A stretch of 28,570 bases of DNA from an uncultured Ruminococcus sp. GTDB lineage: Bacteria > Bacillota > Clostridia > Oscillospirales > Ruminococcaceae. Below, in pieces: positions 1 to 8,217 of the stretch. A program made the translations under genes and the position numbers. The stretch is from the NCBI GenBank assembly GCA_946186215.1, contig CAMHMM010000003.1:1-28570 (forward strand), in the 5' to 3' direction. Position 1 is the stretch's first letter. Every line of letters begins with the position of its first letter. The notes beneath the pieces were generated by a model. It made no database searches. It had not been told where the DNA came from and saw nothing but the letters and a program-made list of their open reading frames with translations.

Positions 1-370
1 TTTCAGGCCTGTGGGCAAAGAAATCATCCATGCTCAGGTAATCTGCTGCCAGCTTTTCCGCCAGTGCCCGCCGCTTGTCTATGCGGGGCGTGACTTCCTC
101 GCGGCGCTGATACTCCGCTTCAAGGGATGCGAGCATCTCATTGTAGCCCTCCTGCGAAAGGGGATATTCCTCATGAGTAACGCCCTCGCTGCGGTCGATG
201 CAGTTTATCCCGTTCCAGAAGTAGAGATTGAGCACATTGCCGCCCTCGCGCTTCTCGGGGACTACCTTATAGCTCAGATCCTTTTCCTCTGCGCTTCCGG
301 AAAATTTCCCGAATTCGCTGAACACGAAAAATTTTGGTATCTCAAAAAACTCCGATGCCGATGAACGCAT
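1..370 (-). CDS. Hypothetical protein, N-terminal 123 residues (runs off the window)
   Basis: An uninterrupted minus-strand frame starts with ATG at 370 and continues past base 1. A GAGGTGAG ribosome site lies just upstream of the ATG, and the gene begins 17 bases after the aminotransferase stop, so the two are probably cotranscribed. The visible protein starts MRSSASEFFEIPKFFVFSEF, continues through a hydrophilic stretch containing LYFWNGINCIDRSEG, and ends in a charged, probably helical region rich in Glu, Arg and Lys. I see no signal peptide or membrane segment and do not recognise the family. The 117-codon plus-strand frame over the same bases is taken as its shadow, because the minus frame has the ribosome site and the operon position. 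Confidence 0.72.
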   Translation of the reverse strand, partial: MRSSASEFFEIPKFFVFSEFGKFSGSAEEKDLSYKVVPEKREGGNVLNLYFWNGINCIDRSEGVTHEEYPLSQEGYNEMLASLEAEYQRREEVTPRIDKRRALAEKLAADYLSMDDFFAHRPE

Positions 371-387
371 ATCATCTCACCTCAGGA

Positions 388-1566
388 TCATTTAAGCAGC
401 TTCCCCAGTATCTCGCAGCCCTTTACAAGCTGCTCGTCGGTGGGTGTGGAGAAGTTCATGCGGAAGGAGTTGGTCTTGTCCGTTTCTCTTGACATGAATG
501 CCGTGCCGGGGACTACCGCAACGCCGTTTTCCACTGCCTTTTTGCAGAAATCCAGCATATTGATGCGCTCGGGGAGCTCTGCCCATATGAACAGGCCGCC
601 CTGAGGCTCGGTCACTTTTACATCGGCGGGGAAATTCTCCCTGATGGCCTTTGCCATGATGCTGTACTTTCTGCGGTAAATATCGCGCAGATGAGAGAGA
701 TGCGCCTCGAAATCCGTTTCGGTGAGTATGCGGTGGCAGATCATCTGTGCAAGGATGTTTGAGTGAACATCGGAGACCTGCTTGCAGACTACGATCTTTG
801 AGATTATCTCCTTTGCGCAGGAAACAAAGCCAACTCTCATACCGGGGGAGATGACCTTGGAGAAGCTGCCCGCATAGATAACGCGGCCGTCCTTGTCAAG
901 GGATTTTATGGAGGGGATATCCTCGCCGGCAAACCTCAGCTCGCCGTAGGGATTGTCCTCGATTATAACGATATCCTCGCGGCAGGCAAGCTCATATACT
1001 TGCTTCCTGCGCTCAAATGACATACAGGTGCCGGAGGGGTTCTGGAAGTTGGGGATAAGGTAAAGGAGCTTTACATTCGGGTTTTCCTTTATTGCCTTTT
1101 CCAGCAGATCCATGCGGATGCCTTCATCGTCCATCTCAATGCCGACCAGATTTGCATTGTAGGACTTGAATGCGTTGAGGCAGCCCACGAAGCTGGGTGA
1201 CTCGGCGATGAGCGTGTCGCCCTCGTTGAGGAAGGATTTGCAGGAAAGCTCGCTTGCCTGCTGGCCGCCCGAGGTGATGACCACATCATCCCTGTCGGCA
1301 TCGAAGGAGCCCTGTGCGGCAAGGCGTGCCTTGACTGCATCCCTCAGAGGAACATATCCCTCGGTAATGCTGTACTGGAGCGCTGCGATCGGGTTTTCGT
1401 CAAGGATATCATGAGCTATGCGCCTGATATCCTCCACAGGGAAGGCATCGGGTGCGGGATTTCCCGCAGCAAAGGAGATGATGTTGGGGTCTGCGGTCAT
1501 TTTCAGTATCTCTCTTATTGCCGAGGGCTTGAGACTCATTACCTTTTCGGAAAATTTATAATTCAT
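388..1566 (-). CDS. PLP-dependent aminotransferase, fold type I (2-aminoadipate/aromatic aminotransferase-like)
   Basis: This 392-residue protein has the standard fold-type-I layout: SGGQQ at 99-103 for the cofactor phosphate, IPNFQNPSG at 171-179, DNPYGELRF at 204-212 and the Schiff-base lysine at about 237 in SFSKVISPGMRVGF. These motifs match the LysN/MocR-like group of aminotransferases, which transfer amino groups between 2-oxo acids and amino acids such as 2-aminoadipate, aromatic or branched-chain substrates. There is no GntR-type DNA-binding domain, so it is an enzyme rather than a MocR regulator. Length is normal for the group. The ATG is preceded by a GAGG ribosome site. It lies 87 bases after the GH44 gene and 17 before the next gene on the same strand. 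The exact substrate cannot be read from sequence. Confidence 0.9.
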   Translation of the reverse strand: MNYKFSEKVMSLKPSAIREILKMTADPNIISFAAGNPAPDAFPVEDIRRIAHDILDENPIAALQYSITEGYVPLRDAVKARLAAQGSFDADRDDVVITSGGQQASELSCKSFLNEGDTLIAESPSFVGCLNAFKSYNANLVGIEMDDEGIRMDLLEKAIKENPNVKLLYLIPNFQNPSGTCMSFERRKQVYELACREDIVIIEDNPYGELRFAGEDIPSIKSLDKDGRVIYAGSFSKVISPGMRVGFVSCAKEIISKIVVCKQVSDVHSNILAQMICHRILTETDFEAHLSHLRDIYRRKYSIMAKAIRENFPADVKVTEPQGGLFIWAELPERINMLDFCKKAVENGVAVVPGTAFMSRETDKTNSFRMNFSTPTDEQLVKGCEILGKLLK

Positions 1567-1587
1567 ATCATTAAACCTCTTTGATGC

Positions 1588-1624
1588 GCACAGCAGGCGA
1601 TATCTGTGATATGCCCCGCTGTGC
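1588..1624. other. Long hairpin between the GH44 and aminotransferase genes
   Basis: GCACAGC at 1588-1594 pairs with GCTGTGC at 1618-1624, and the inner GGCGATATC pairs with GATATGCC around a 3-base loop. The two helices are separated by small bulges. On the minus strand it falls in the leader of the aminotransferase, 22 bases upstream of its start codon. No T-run follows on either strand, so it is not a typical intrinsic terminator. It may act as an RNA processing or stability element, or as a leader structure that adjusts translation. Function is inferred only from position. Confidence 0.5.
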
Positions 1625-1653
1625 CGTGTTATTTAAGAGAGCATCCGATGCTC

Positions 1654-3648
1654 TTATTTGCTCAGAAGTACATATACCGTGCCGAAGGATGCACATCCTG
1701 CAAGCAGGGTTGCGATTATTTTCAGGATTAAGCTCACTTCCTGCTTTGGCGGTTCCTCGCTGACGGGCTCCGTTCCCTCGGTGAAGCTTTCTTCCGTTTC
1801 CGTCACACTTTCAGGGGCGGTAGTCACCTCTGCTGTGGTTTCAGCGGGCTCGGGCTCAGTCTGAGCGGGCGTTTCTTCGCTGACCTCTGTCACCTCGGTC
1901 ACAGCCGCCGCAGAAACTGTTTCGGATGGTGCGGGTGCAGAGCTTTCGGTGGGAGCAGCTTCGGAGCCGGCTTCTGTTTCATCAGTCACATCCGTGACCT
2001 CTGTGGTGCTTTCCTCGGTCTCCGAAGGAGGAGCCTCCACCTCGCGGAGCACTATCATATACGCCGATTCGGGATCGGCGGCAAAATCCAGTACATTGCC
2101 ATCCACATAGAAGAAATCGGGATCGAGCTCATTGATCAGCGCGGTGTCGCGGTCTATGTTGTAGGCGCTGTCGATCTCATATTCATTTGCGGAGTTTATT
2201 GAAATTTTTATATTCTTGAAGGTCGCCTGATTCTGATTGGTGACCACCATTGTAAGGCGGTTTTCCTTGTCCTTTGCGCAATAGAGAGCGCCAAGCTGGT
2301 CGCCGCCCTCAGAGGGAAGATATGTGTCTCCGAAGGCCGAGCCCACGCCGTCATAATTGGTGAAAAGGTCGATAGCGGCACGCTGGTAGTCAAAGACATC
2401 ACCCGGTGCGAGGCAGGCAAGATAAACTCCCTCGCGGGCAAATGTGCCCAGTGCCTCAGCTTCTGCGATGGCACCGCTCATGTTTTCGCCGCCGCCGAAG
2501 TTGTATTCCGAGAAGGAAAGCTTCGTATCGGGGTAATTGAGCCTGATGGATGCCTGCAGTGTGGGTATGAACGGGGTGTACTGCTTGCTCTGGAGTGCGG
2601 TCACGCTGTTTTCGGTGTAGTTCTGATCCCACAGGGTGCGCACCGCCTGCATCCTGTATGCATCGGTGTAGGCATCCTTTCCGTCGATAACGGCAGTGCC
2701 CAGCGGAGTTGTGGCGGCGGTGTAGTAGTGTACATCCAGCACATCAAGGAGCCTTACGCCGTTTTTCTTCCCTGCTTCTTTCATTTTGGCAAGGTAGTAG
2801 TCCACGAACCAGGAATATTCGCTGCCCGATGCGATCTTATCCCACACGGAGTCCGTCCCCATGTCGATGCATCCCGAAATGGAGCTCAGAGAGGGGCCGA
2901 ACACAAGGGCGGTGCCGTCTATGGTCTTTACAGTAAGTGCAAGGTCTGCCGATCTGCTGCAAAGCTCGTCGGGGGTGATGGGAGCAAGGCCTGTATAGGG
3001 GAAATTCTCATCCCATCTGTCGGGCTCTCTGTCAAGAAAATATCCGTTTATGCCGCCGTCTGAAGCGGTAGAGTATTTATTTACAAGGTAGCTCAGATAC
3101 TCATCGATATAGATCACGCTGTCGGAGGGATCGGGCTTTGTGGTGTAAAAATCATTCTTGGTGAATGAGATATCATCCCAGCGGGATGTAAAATCATCCT
3201 CACTTACAACGCCCATGGAATCCGCCGCAACTCTGCCCATCATCTGCAGGGTGACGAGCCTTGTGTCTATGCGGTTTCGCATTGCGTGAGTCATGAGCTT
3301 TTCTGTATACAGCGCGGGGGTGTCCCACAGATTTGAGGAGTAGCCCTTTATCAGCGAAACATCGTTTGCATTGCCGTCCTTCGCGCCGGAATTGGAAAAA
3401 TTGGTCTCCCAGTTATATGCAGACACAGCAACATCACACTGCTTGATAACAGTGTAACGACCGCCGGCGATCCCGGATACATCATTTATCCCGTAGATAT
3501 ACGGGCTTATGGGTGTACCCTTTTTGTCGGCATATACTGTATATGCTGCATTATCCGTTTCATTGAACACCGCAGCTCCTTCGGCATACACGGCGGACGA
3601 TGAAAGGGCGGCGATAACTGCCGCAGCAGGCAGGAGCATTTTTTTCAT
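1654..3648 (-). CDS. Secreted glycoside hydrolase family 44-like (endoglucanase/xyloglucanase), C-terminally membrane-anchored
   Basis: The 664-residue protein begins with a signal peptide (MKKMLLPAAAVIAALSSSAVYA, cleavage near 22). The catalytic region, about 38-535, carries GH44 hallmarks: ISPYIYGIN at 47-55, AYNWETNFSNSG at 77-88, TLQMMGRVAAD at 133-143, FLDREPDRW at 204-212 with the likely acid/base Glu208, and SFSEYNFGGG at 378-387 with the likely nucleophile Glu381. GH44 enzymes cut beta-1,4-glucans and xyloglucan. A Thr/Glu/Pro/Ser-rich linker (about 537-636) leads to one membrane helix (638-661) and a three-residue tail ending in Lys. There is no dockerin, carbohydrate-binding module or LPXTG signal, so the enzyme is probably held on the outer face of the membrane. 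The start has an AAGGA ribosome site. It follows mrp by 43 bases with no terminator seen. Substrate is inferred from the family. Confidence 0.87.
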   Translation of the reverse strand: MKKMLLPAAAVIAALSSSAVYAEGAAVFNETDNAAYTVYADKKGTPISPYIYGINDVSGIAGGRYTVIKQCDVAVSAYNWETNFSNSGAKDGNANDVSLIKGYSSNLWDTPALYTEKLMTHAMRNRIDTRLVTLQMMGRVAADSMGVVSEDDFTSRWDDISFTKNDFYTTKPDPSDSVIYIDEYLSYLVNKYSTASDGGINGYFLDREPDRWDENFPYTGLAPITPDELCSRSADLALTVKTIDGTALVFGPSLSSISGCIDMGTDSVWDKIASGSEYSWFVDYYLAKMKEAGKKNGVRLLDVLDVHYYTAATTPLGTAVIDGKDAYTDAYRMQAVRTLWDQNYTENSVTALQSKQYTPFIPTLQASIRLNYPDTKLSFSEYNFGGGENMSGAIAEAEALGTFAREGVYLACLAPGDVFDYQRAAIDLFTNYDGVGSAFGDTYLPSEGGDQLGALYCAKDKENRLTMVVTNQNQATFKNIKISINSANEYEIDSAYNIDRDTALINELDPDFFYVDGNVLDFAADPESAYMIVLREVEAPPSETEESTTEVTDVTDETEAGSEAAPTESSAPAPSETVSAAAVTEVTEVSEETPAQTEPEPAETTAEVTTAPESVTETEESFTEGTEPVSEEPPKQEVSLILKIIATLLAGCASFGTVYVLLSK

Positions 3649-3691
3649 CGTATTGATCCTTATGCTTGCGGGCTAATGATCTGTGTGACTA

Positions 3692-4513
3692 TTAGCCGCT
3701 GATTATTTTTTCGGCTGCCTTGTCCAGCCAGTTTTCTTCGAGCATTTCAACGGAGCCTCTGTCGCAGCATTCTGCGATCACAGGATCGACGGGGACTGAG
3801 CCCAGCACTTCAAGACCGTATTCCTCTGCGGCCTCGCTCACATGGCTCTTGCCGTAGAGATAGATCTTCTTTCCGCAGTCAGGGCAGACAACATGGCTCA
3901 TATTCTCCACGATGCCGAGTACGGGTATATTCATCATATTGGCCATGGTAACGGCCTTGCCCACGATCATGGAAACAAGCTCCTGAGGAGATGCCACCAC
4001 GATAACACCGTCGAGGGGGATTGACTGGAACACTGTGAGGGGCACATCGCCCGTTCCCGGAGGCATATCGACGAACATATAGTCCACATCGCCCCAGATG
4101 ACCTCACCCCAGAACTGCTTTACGACACCTGCGATCACAGGGCCTCTCCAGATAACAGGGGAGGATTCATCCTCGAGGAGAAGGTTCACGCTCATCATTT
4201 TGATGCCCGTTGCGGTCACAACGGGGTTAAGGCCGTCCTCAGAGCCTGTTGCTCTTTCCTTTACGCCGAACATCTTCGGGATAGACGGGCCTGTTATATC
4301 TGCATCAAGAACGGCTGTGGAGCAGGTTTTGGCAAAGCGTGCTGCCAGCAGACCTGTCACCAGCGACTTGCCTACGCCGCCCTTACCGCTGATTATTCCT
4401 ATTACTTTTTTTACATTGCTGCCCTTGTGAAGCGGCTCGATAAAGCTCTGGGGCTCGCGCCTTTCACCGCAGTTCTTTGCGCATGAAGAGCAATCCGAAT
4501 TACAGCTGCTCAT
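3692..4513 (-). CDS. mrp: Mrp/NBP35-family iron-sulfur cluster carrier ATPase
   Basis: This 273-residue P-loop protein carries the deviant Walker A motif SGKGGVGKS (42-50), the family signatures DADITGPSIPKMFG and FVDMPPGTGD, and a C-terminal CPDC (210-213) that bridges a 4Fe-4S cluster between two subunits. The N-terminus has Cys4, Cys8, Cys11 and Cys15, resembling the extra cluster site of NBP35-type proteins. The family assembles or delivers Fe-S clusters in the cytosol. The start at 4513 is chosen over the in-frame ATG at 4537 because an AAAGG ribosome site lies 9 bases upstream of 4513 and none precedes 4537; the upstream residues are also not typical of the family. It is the first gene after the consensus promoter at 4588-4616. 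Confidence 0.9.
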   Translation of the reverse strand: MSSCNSDCSSCAKNCGERREPQSFIEPLHKGSNVKKVIGIISGKGGVGKSLVTGLLAARFAKTCSTAVLDADITGPSIPKMFGVKERATGSEDGLNPVVTATGIKMMSVNLLLEDESSPVIWRGPVIAGVVKQFWGEVIWGDVDYMFVDMPPGTGDVPLTVFQSIPLDGVIVVASPQELVSMIVGKAVTMANMMNIPVLGIVENMSHVVCPDCGKKIYLYGKSHVSEAAEEYGLEVLGSVPVDPVIAECCDRGSVEMLEENWLDKAAEKIISG

Positions 4514-4587
4514 AGCTCTCATCCTTTCATCCCACATGGGGATCGTAGCATTGCGGCGCTGCCTACAGGGTACACTGCCGCTATATT

Positions 4588-4616
4588 ATTATACTACATT
4601 TCACTCATGATGTCAA
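4588..4616 (-). promoter_or_regulatory. Sigma-A promoter for mrp
   Basis: On the minus strand TTGACA (4616-4611), 17 bases, then TATAAT (4593-4588): both hexamers match consensus exactly with ideal spacing. Transcription would start near 4581 and give a leader of about 70 bases before the mrp ATG at 4513. It probably also drives the GH44, aminotransferase and downstream genes. Confidence 0.88.
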
Positions 4617-4619
4617 GCA

Positions 4620-4970
4620 CGGGCAAAGCCCGCAGTTACCAGGTCGGCAAGGCCGACAGCTACCCGTACTCTCTTTTGTGCGGAGTTGTTCATTTGTGGC
4701 TCGGAACTTTTATGTCTGCTATTATTTTACACTTAGGCAGGTCGGCAAGGCCGACAGCTACTCGTTCGCTATTTTGTGTGGAATCGTTTATTTGTGGCTC
4801 GGAGCTTTAGTTTAACCCCTCCACCACCGTCTGAAGGCGGCGGTCCCCATCCCCTTTCAGGGTAGGCAAGGCAGGCAGAGCCTGCACCCACCCGGTCGGC
4901 AAGGCCGACAGCTGCTCGTACTCTCTTTTGTGCGGAGTTGTTCATTTGTGGCTCGGAACTCTCATTACTG
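4620..4970 (+). repeat. Intergenic hairpin-repeat array, plus orientation
   Basis: Several copies of one repeat family. Hairpin cores are CGGGC-AAA-GCCCG (4620-4632), GTCGGC-AAG-GCCGAC (4643-4657, 4741-4755 and 4895-4909) and GCAGGC-AGA-GCCTGC (4871-4885). The core is followed by AGCTACYCG, then a conserved arm including CTCTTTTGTGCGGAGTTG, CATTTGTGGCTCGGA and ATTATTTTACACTTAGGCAG. The first two full units repeat at 98 bases; the next is lengthened by an inserted module with CCGTCT-GA-AGGCGG. No gene is visible. The same family recurs at 5228-5570, 9609-9988, 22418-22676 and 23046-23263. Confidence 0.85.
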
Positions 4971-5016
4971 GTTTTGCGGGCAGGTTCGGTTCGGCAGTAT
5001 CTGTCTGAAATGATTA

Positions 5017-5046
5017 AGGCGGAGCCGTCTGCATTCGGCTCCGCCT
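5017..5046. terminator. Perfect 11-bp hairpin in the mrp/solute-binding-protein gap
   Basis: AGGCGGAGCCG at 5017-5027 pairs perfectly with CGGCTCCGCCT at 5036-5046 around an 8-base loop. On either strand only a weak T-rich stretch follows (TTAATCATTT on minus, GATCATTTGG on plus). It lies between the two oppositely oriented repeat blocks and downstream of the minus-strand solute-binding-protein gene, so it may end that transcript. Its sequence is unlike the 15-base repeat hairpins beside it. The rest of 5047-5227 holds A/T-rich sequence with no gene. Confidence 0.5.
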
Positions 5047-5227
5047 GATCATTTGGGATCTTATAGAGATTTTTAAGGAGAGAATAAGCTGATCATTTTT
5101 CGCTTCTGTATCTTTAACCGATGTTCCCGGAAAAAAGGACAAAATTTTTTGAAAAAATGCAAATATAGATCACCGTGACCAGCGTAAGGATAAGAACAGG
5201 CTTTGTCCGCCGTTCAACATACTTCCT

Positions 5228-5570
5228 GTGAGAATTAAAGCTCCGAACCTCAAATGAGCATTACCCGCAAATAAGCATACGGGTAACAGCGGCGTTTCGC
5301 CGCATGGGAGGGTGCAGGCTCTGCCTGCCGGGTAGCTGTCGGCCTTGCCTACCTGCCTTAGTGTAAAATAATAGCAGGCATAAAAGCTCCGAGCCCAAAT
5401 GAGCGTTACCCTCAAACGAAAGTACGGGAGAGTGCAGGCTCTGCCTGCCGAGTAGCTGTCGCCCTTGCCGACTTGCCTTAGTGTAAAATAATATCAGGCA
5501 TAAAAGTTCCGAGCCTCAAATGAACAACTCCGCACAAAAGAGAGTACGAGTAGCTGCCGGCCTTGCCGGC
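5228..5570 (-). repeat. Intergenic hairpin-repeat array, minus orientation
   Basis: The same repeat family as 4620-4970, reversed. Written on the plus strand, the cores are GCGGCG-TTT-CGCCGC (5289-5303), GCAGGC-TCT-GCCTGC (5314-5328 and 5434-5448), an imperfect GTCGGC-CTT copy at 5338, one with a single mismatch at 5458-5472, and GCCGGC-CTT-GCCGGC (5556-5570). The arms between them repeat GTGTAAAATAATA, AGGCATAAAAG and TCCGAGCC. On the transcribed strand the last hairpin starts directly after the TAA stop of the solute-binding protein gene. This block and the plus-oriented block face each other across the hairpin at 5017-5046. Confidence 0.85.
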
Positions 5571-7904
5571 TTAGCTGAACTGCTCGCTCAGATATATCGA
5601 TATGCGGGACTGGATGTTCGCAGCAGCCTGTTCGGCAGTGGCAGTGCCGCTGAAAAAGGCGTTTGCCTCATCTTTGATTATCCCGTCAACGCTGGCGTTC
5701 TGACGGTACAGTGTGGTGGTGCCCAGCCAGAGCGATTCAAGATGTGCGAGCTCCTCCTCTGAGAGGGGCGGCAGCTCTACCTCTGTGCCGATAAACCGTG
5801 TTGTCCGTTTGTCCTCAACATAATTTCCGTTTTCATCGTAGTGGTGTCTGGGTGTCATGGCGGTCTTCATCAGCTCATCGTATTCCTTGCGGTATACGGG
5901 GTAGCCGTCAAGACAGTAGTAATAATACTCGTCCAGAAGCACCTCGTTGCCGTTTCCGTCGAAGTAGCTGAACTGCTCGGATACAAGATTGTGCAGCATG
6001 GAATATTTCAGGAATTCCCATGCGCCCTCCTTGTTCTCGCTGCCCTGTGATATGGCCGCCAGACTGGAGGTGTACATTACTGCATTCGTTGTGGGTTCGC
6101 AGGTGGGAAAGTTTACGAATGCGATATCATCGCCGAATACAAGGCTCTGGCGCTGGTTGTGGAAATACGAGGGCATGAAGAGCGTAAGATCATCAACGAG
6201 CAGCCTGCCTTCGGCAAAGGAATTTGCATCATCGGCAAAATCAGCTCCTTCGACCTGGGGATAGGTCACATCCGTGGGGAGGTCTCTGATCTCGGTGAGG
6301 AGCGAGGCAAATTCGGGCGTGTCAAAATTGCAGGTGCCGTGCTCATAATCGATAAGACCGGAGTAGATCACCGCATATTCCAGCGCGCGGTCTCTTGTTA
6401 TCCACTTTGATACAGCGCCGTCTGCGGGAAGAAGCTTTTTTGCCTCTTCCATGGTCAGGAGCCCGTCACCGCCGACTATGCTCTTCTTTGCGGCGCAGGT
6501 GCCCACATAATAGGTCGGGAAGATGGAGTACAGCTTGCCGTCGCGTTCGCAGGCTTTAAGGGCATTTTCAAGGAACGAGCCGCGGCTCACATCGCTGTCT
6601 TTGTCCATAAACTCGTAAATATCGGCAAACATTCCCTTTGAAACATAGCTGTCGTAGGGCATTTCATAGTTTATGACCACGATATCCGGGACATTTCCCG
6701 ACATGAGCTGGTTGTTGAAATCTATGAGCGAGGCGGTGTCGTCATCCCCGGTGTTGTCCGAATAGCTGCTCACCACCACGACATAATCGGGATTGCTGCG
6801 GTTGAAGTCTGCGATCTTTGATGCGAAATCAAGAGGCAGCTCGAAGCATCCGAGAGTAATGACAGTCCGTTCCTTTGTATCCCCGTTCACAGGTGATATC
6901 TTTACGATAAATGAATCAAGGTTCTTATACAGATCCATTGCACTGAGGATGAAGGAGCCATCCTCATGGGCGGAGAAGCTGCGTACTCCCGAGGCATCCA
7001 CGCCGAGATTGAGAAGATTTACCACATTTTCCGTGGTGCCGTCGCTGCGCACTCCGACTATACCTGTTTCAGATGTGAGATAATAGGAATACTCACCGCT
7101 GCCGGTGTAGGCATTTCCGCCGCTTTTGATGATGCGCTTCTTCCCGAATTTCTGCTTTTCCATATCGAGGACATACATTTCCACATTGAAGCTGTCGTCC
7201 AGCACTCCGAAGCACAGCGCGGGGCTGCCCTCGGTGGTGATCAGGGAATTGCTGTTTATGATATTTCCCGTAAGTGTGTCGATCGTTGCCTTGAATTCAA
7301 AGGTTCCGTCTGCGGAAAATACTGCCGAAACGCCTTTCCCGAGGTCAAGGAAAAATTTCCCGTCGGGAGTAACGATCAGCCCCTTTACCTCTCTGTCGGC
7401 CACGCCTTCGGTGATGTCATATTCTGCTGTCTTTTCGCCGGTCTGTGACAGACTGATTATAGATACCTTTTTTGTGGATGTGCCGCTTACGGGATCGGTG
7501 TGTGTGGTTGAGAGCACAACATACACGCCGTTATCGGCGGCGAAAAATCCGTCCGCATTTCCCGTAGTGTCGGGATCGGCGAATGTGTCGAGCAGCACGG
7601 CGCTGTACAGTACGGTATCCTCGGTAAATGCAGTGACCGTCACTTTTTTTGAGGTCTTGTCCCCTGCGGTCTTTTCATTGTTCCTGATGGAATACCATAT
7701 GCCGTTTTTCTCCTCTACCCATTTGCCGAGCTCTACGCCCTCGGGAGGCTCTATGACGGTGGTATTGTATGAGAGGGAGGACTGTATCTCCTCCTGGCTC
7801 ATCGTTACGAGCTCGCCCTTTGATGCTGTGGTGCTTTTGCAGCCGCCCAGCATTTCTGCAGTCATAAGCAGGGCACAAAGCAGTGCCGCGGTTCTTTTTC
7901 GCAT
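5571..7904 (-). CDS. Lipoprotein with N-terminal beta-repeat region and C-terminal extracellular solute-binding domain (family 1-like)
   Basis: Start 7904 gives MRKRTAALLCALLMTAEMLG followed by GC, a typical lipoprotein signal with the lipidated Cys at 22; the frame stays open up to an ATG at 7970, but that start would bury the signal. The protein is 777 residues. Residues about 50-340 are beta-rich, with short repeating phrases such as FFAADNGVYVV, VTPDGKFFLDL and AHEDGSFILSA, suggesting a propeller-like domain. From about 347 to the end it resembles extracellular ABC-type solute-binding proteins: FELPLDFASKIADFNRSNPD, MSGNVPDIVVIN, ERDGKLYSIFPTY, and EGAWEFLKYSM near the C-terminus. Ordinary binding proteins are about 400-550 residues. 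No permease or ATPase gene is adjacent, so it may be an orphan receptor or serve a distant transporter. The ligand is unknown, probably a sugar by family. Confidence 0.82.
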   Translation of the reverse strand: MRKRTAALLCALLMTAEMLGGCKSTTASKGELVTMSQEEIQSSLSYNTTVIEPPEGVELGKWVEEKNGIWYSIRNNEKTAGDKTSKKVTVTAFTEDTVLYSAVLLDTFADPDTTGNADGFFAADNGVYVVLSTTHTDPVSGTSTKKVSIISLSQTGEKTAEYDITEGVADREVKGLIVTPDGKFFLDLGKGVSAVFSADGTFEFKATIDTLTGNIINSNSLITTEGSPALCFGVLDDSFNVEMYVLDMEKQKFGKKRIIKSGGNAYTGSGEYSYYLTSETGIVGVRSDGTTENVVNLLNLGVDASGVRSFSAHEDGSFILSAMDLYKNLDSFIVKISPVNGDTKERTVITLGCFELPLDFASKIADFNRSNPDYVVVVSSYSDNTGDDDTASLIDFNNQLMSGNVPDIVVINYEMPYDSYVSKGMFADIYEFMDKDSDVSRGSFLENALKACERDGKLYSIFPTYYVGTCAAKKSIVGGDGLLTMEEAKKLLPADGAVSKWITRDRALEYAVIYSGLIDYEHGTCNFDTPEFASLLTEIRDLPTDVTYPQVEGADFADDANSFAEGRLLVDDLTLFMPSYFHNQRQSLVFGDDIAFVNFPTCEPTTNAVMYTSSLAAISQGSENKEGAWEFLKYSMLHNLVSEQFSYFDGNGNEVLLDEYYYYCLDGYPVYRKEYDELMKTAMTPRHHYDENGNYVEDKRTTRFIGTEVELPPLSEEELAHLESLWLGTTTLYRQNASVDGIIKDEANAFFSGTATAEQAAANIQSRISIYLSEQFS

Positions 7905-7993
7905 TCCTTCAGCGCCTTTCCTGCGGAGCATCTCCGCTGTTTGGTATACATTTATTGATCTGATGATCATTCGGTACTTGCTTCCATATGGTT

Positions 7994-8023
7994 ATTGTAG
8001 CATTTACCTGACTTTATTGTCAA
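7994..8023 (-). promoter_or_regulatory. Sigma-A promoter for the solute-binding lipoprotein
   Basis: On the minus strand TTGACA (8023-8018), 18 bases, then TACAAT (7999-7994). Transcription would begin near 7987, leaving a leader of about 83 bases to the chosen start at 7904. It is divergent from the citrate synthase promoter, with 73 A/T-rich bases between the two -35 boxes. Confidence 0.78.
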
Positions 8024-8096
8024 GCGGTATACTGTTTGAGGATGACGAATTATAGCTATGCAAGTGTGTATAAATAGTTAAATTTGCTGATATCAC

Positions 8097-8125
8097 TTGT
8101 AATCTTTTTTGTGTAATGGTATAAT
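8097..8125 (+). promoter_or_regulatory. Extended -10 promoter for citrate synthase
   Basis: TTGTAA (8097-8102), 17 bases, TATAAT (8120-8125), with TGG directly before the -10 box (extended -10). Transcription would start near 8132, giving a leader of about 85 bases to the ATG at 8218. Confidence 0.8.
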
Positions 8126-8217
8126 TAAAATGTTATCACTTTGTCGCGGCAAAGCTCTGTATGATGCTGTATGCTGCGGCAAAGGCACCCTATCAGTCGG
8201 AAAGAGGCGAGTATGCT

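Noticed and set aside
11..364. Plus-strand frame of 117 codons at the window start
   Set aside because: The minus-strand frame over the same bases has a ribosome site and sits in operon with the aminotransferase.
7126..8055. Open frame of 309 codons antisense to the lipoprotein, crossing both divergent promoters
   Set aside because: It would translate through two promoter regions and has no recognisable domain; the minus-strand lipoprotein is well supported.
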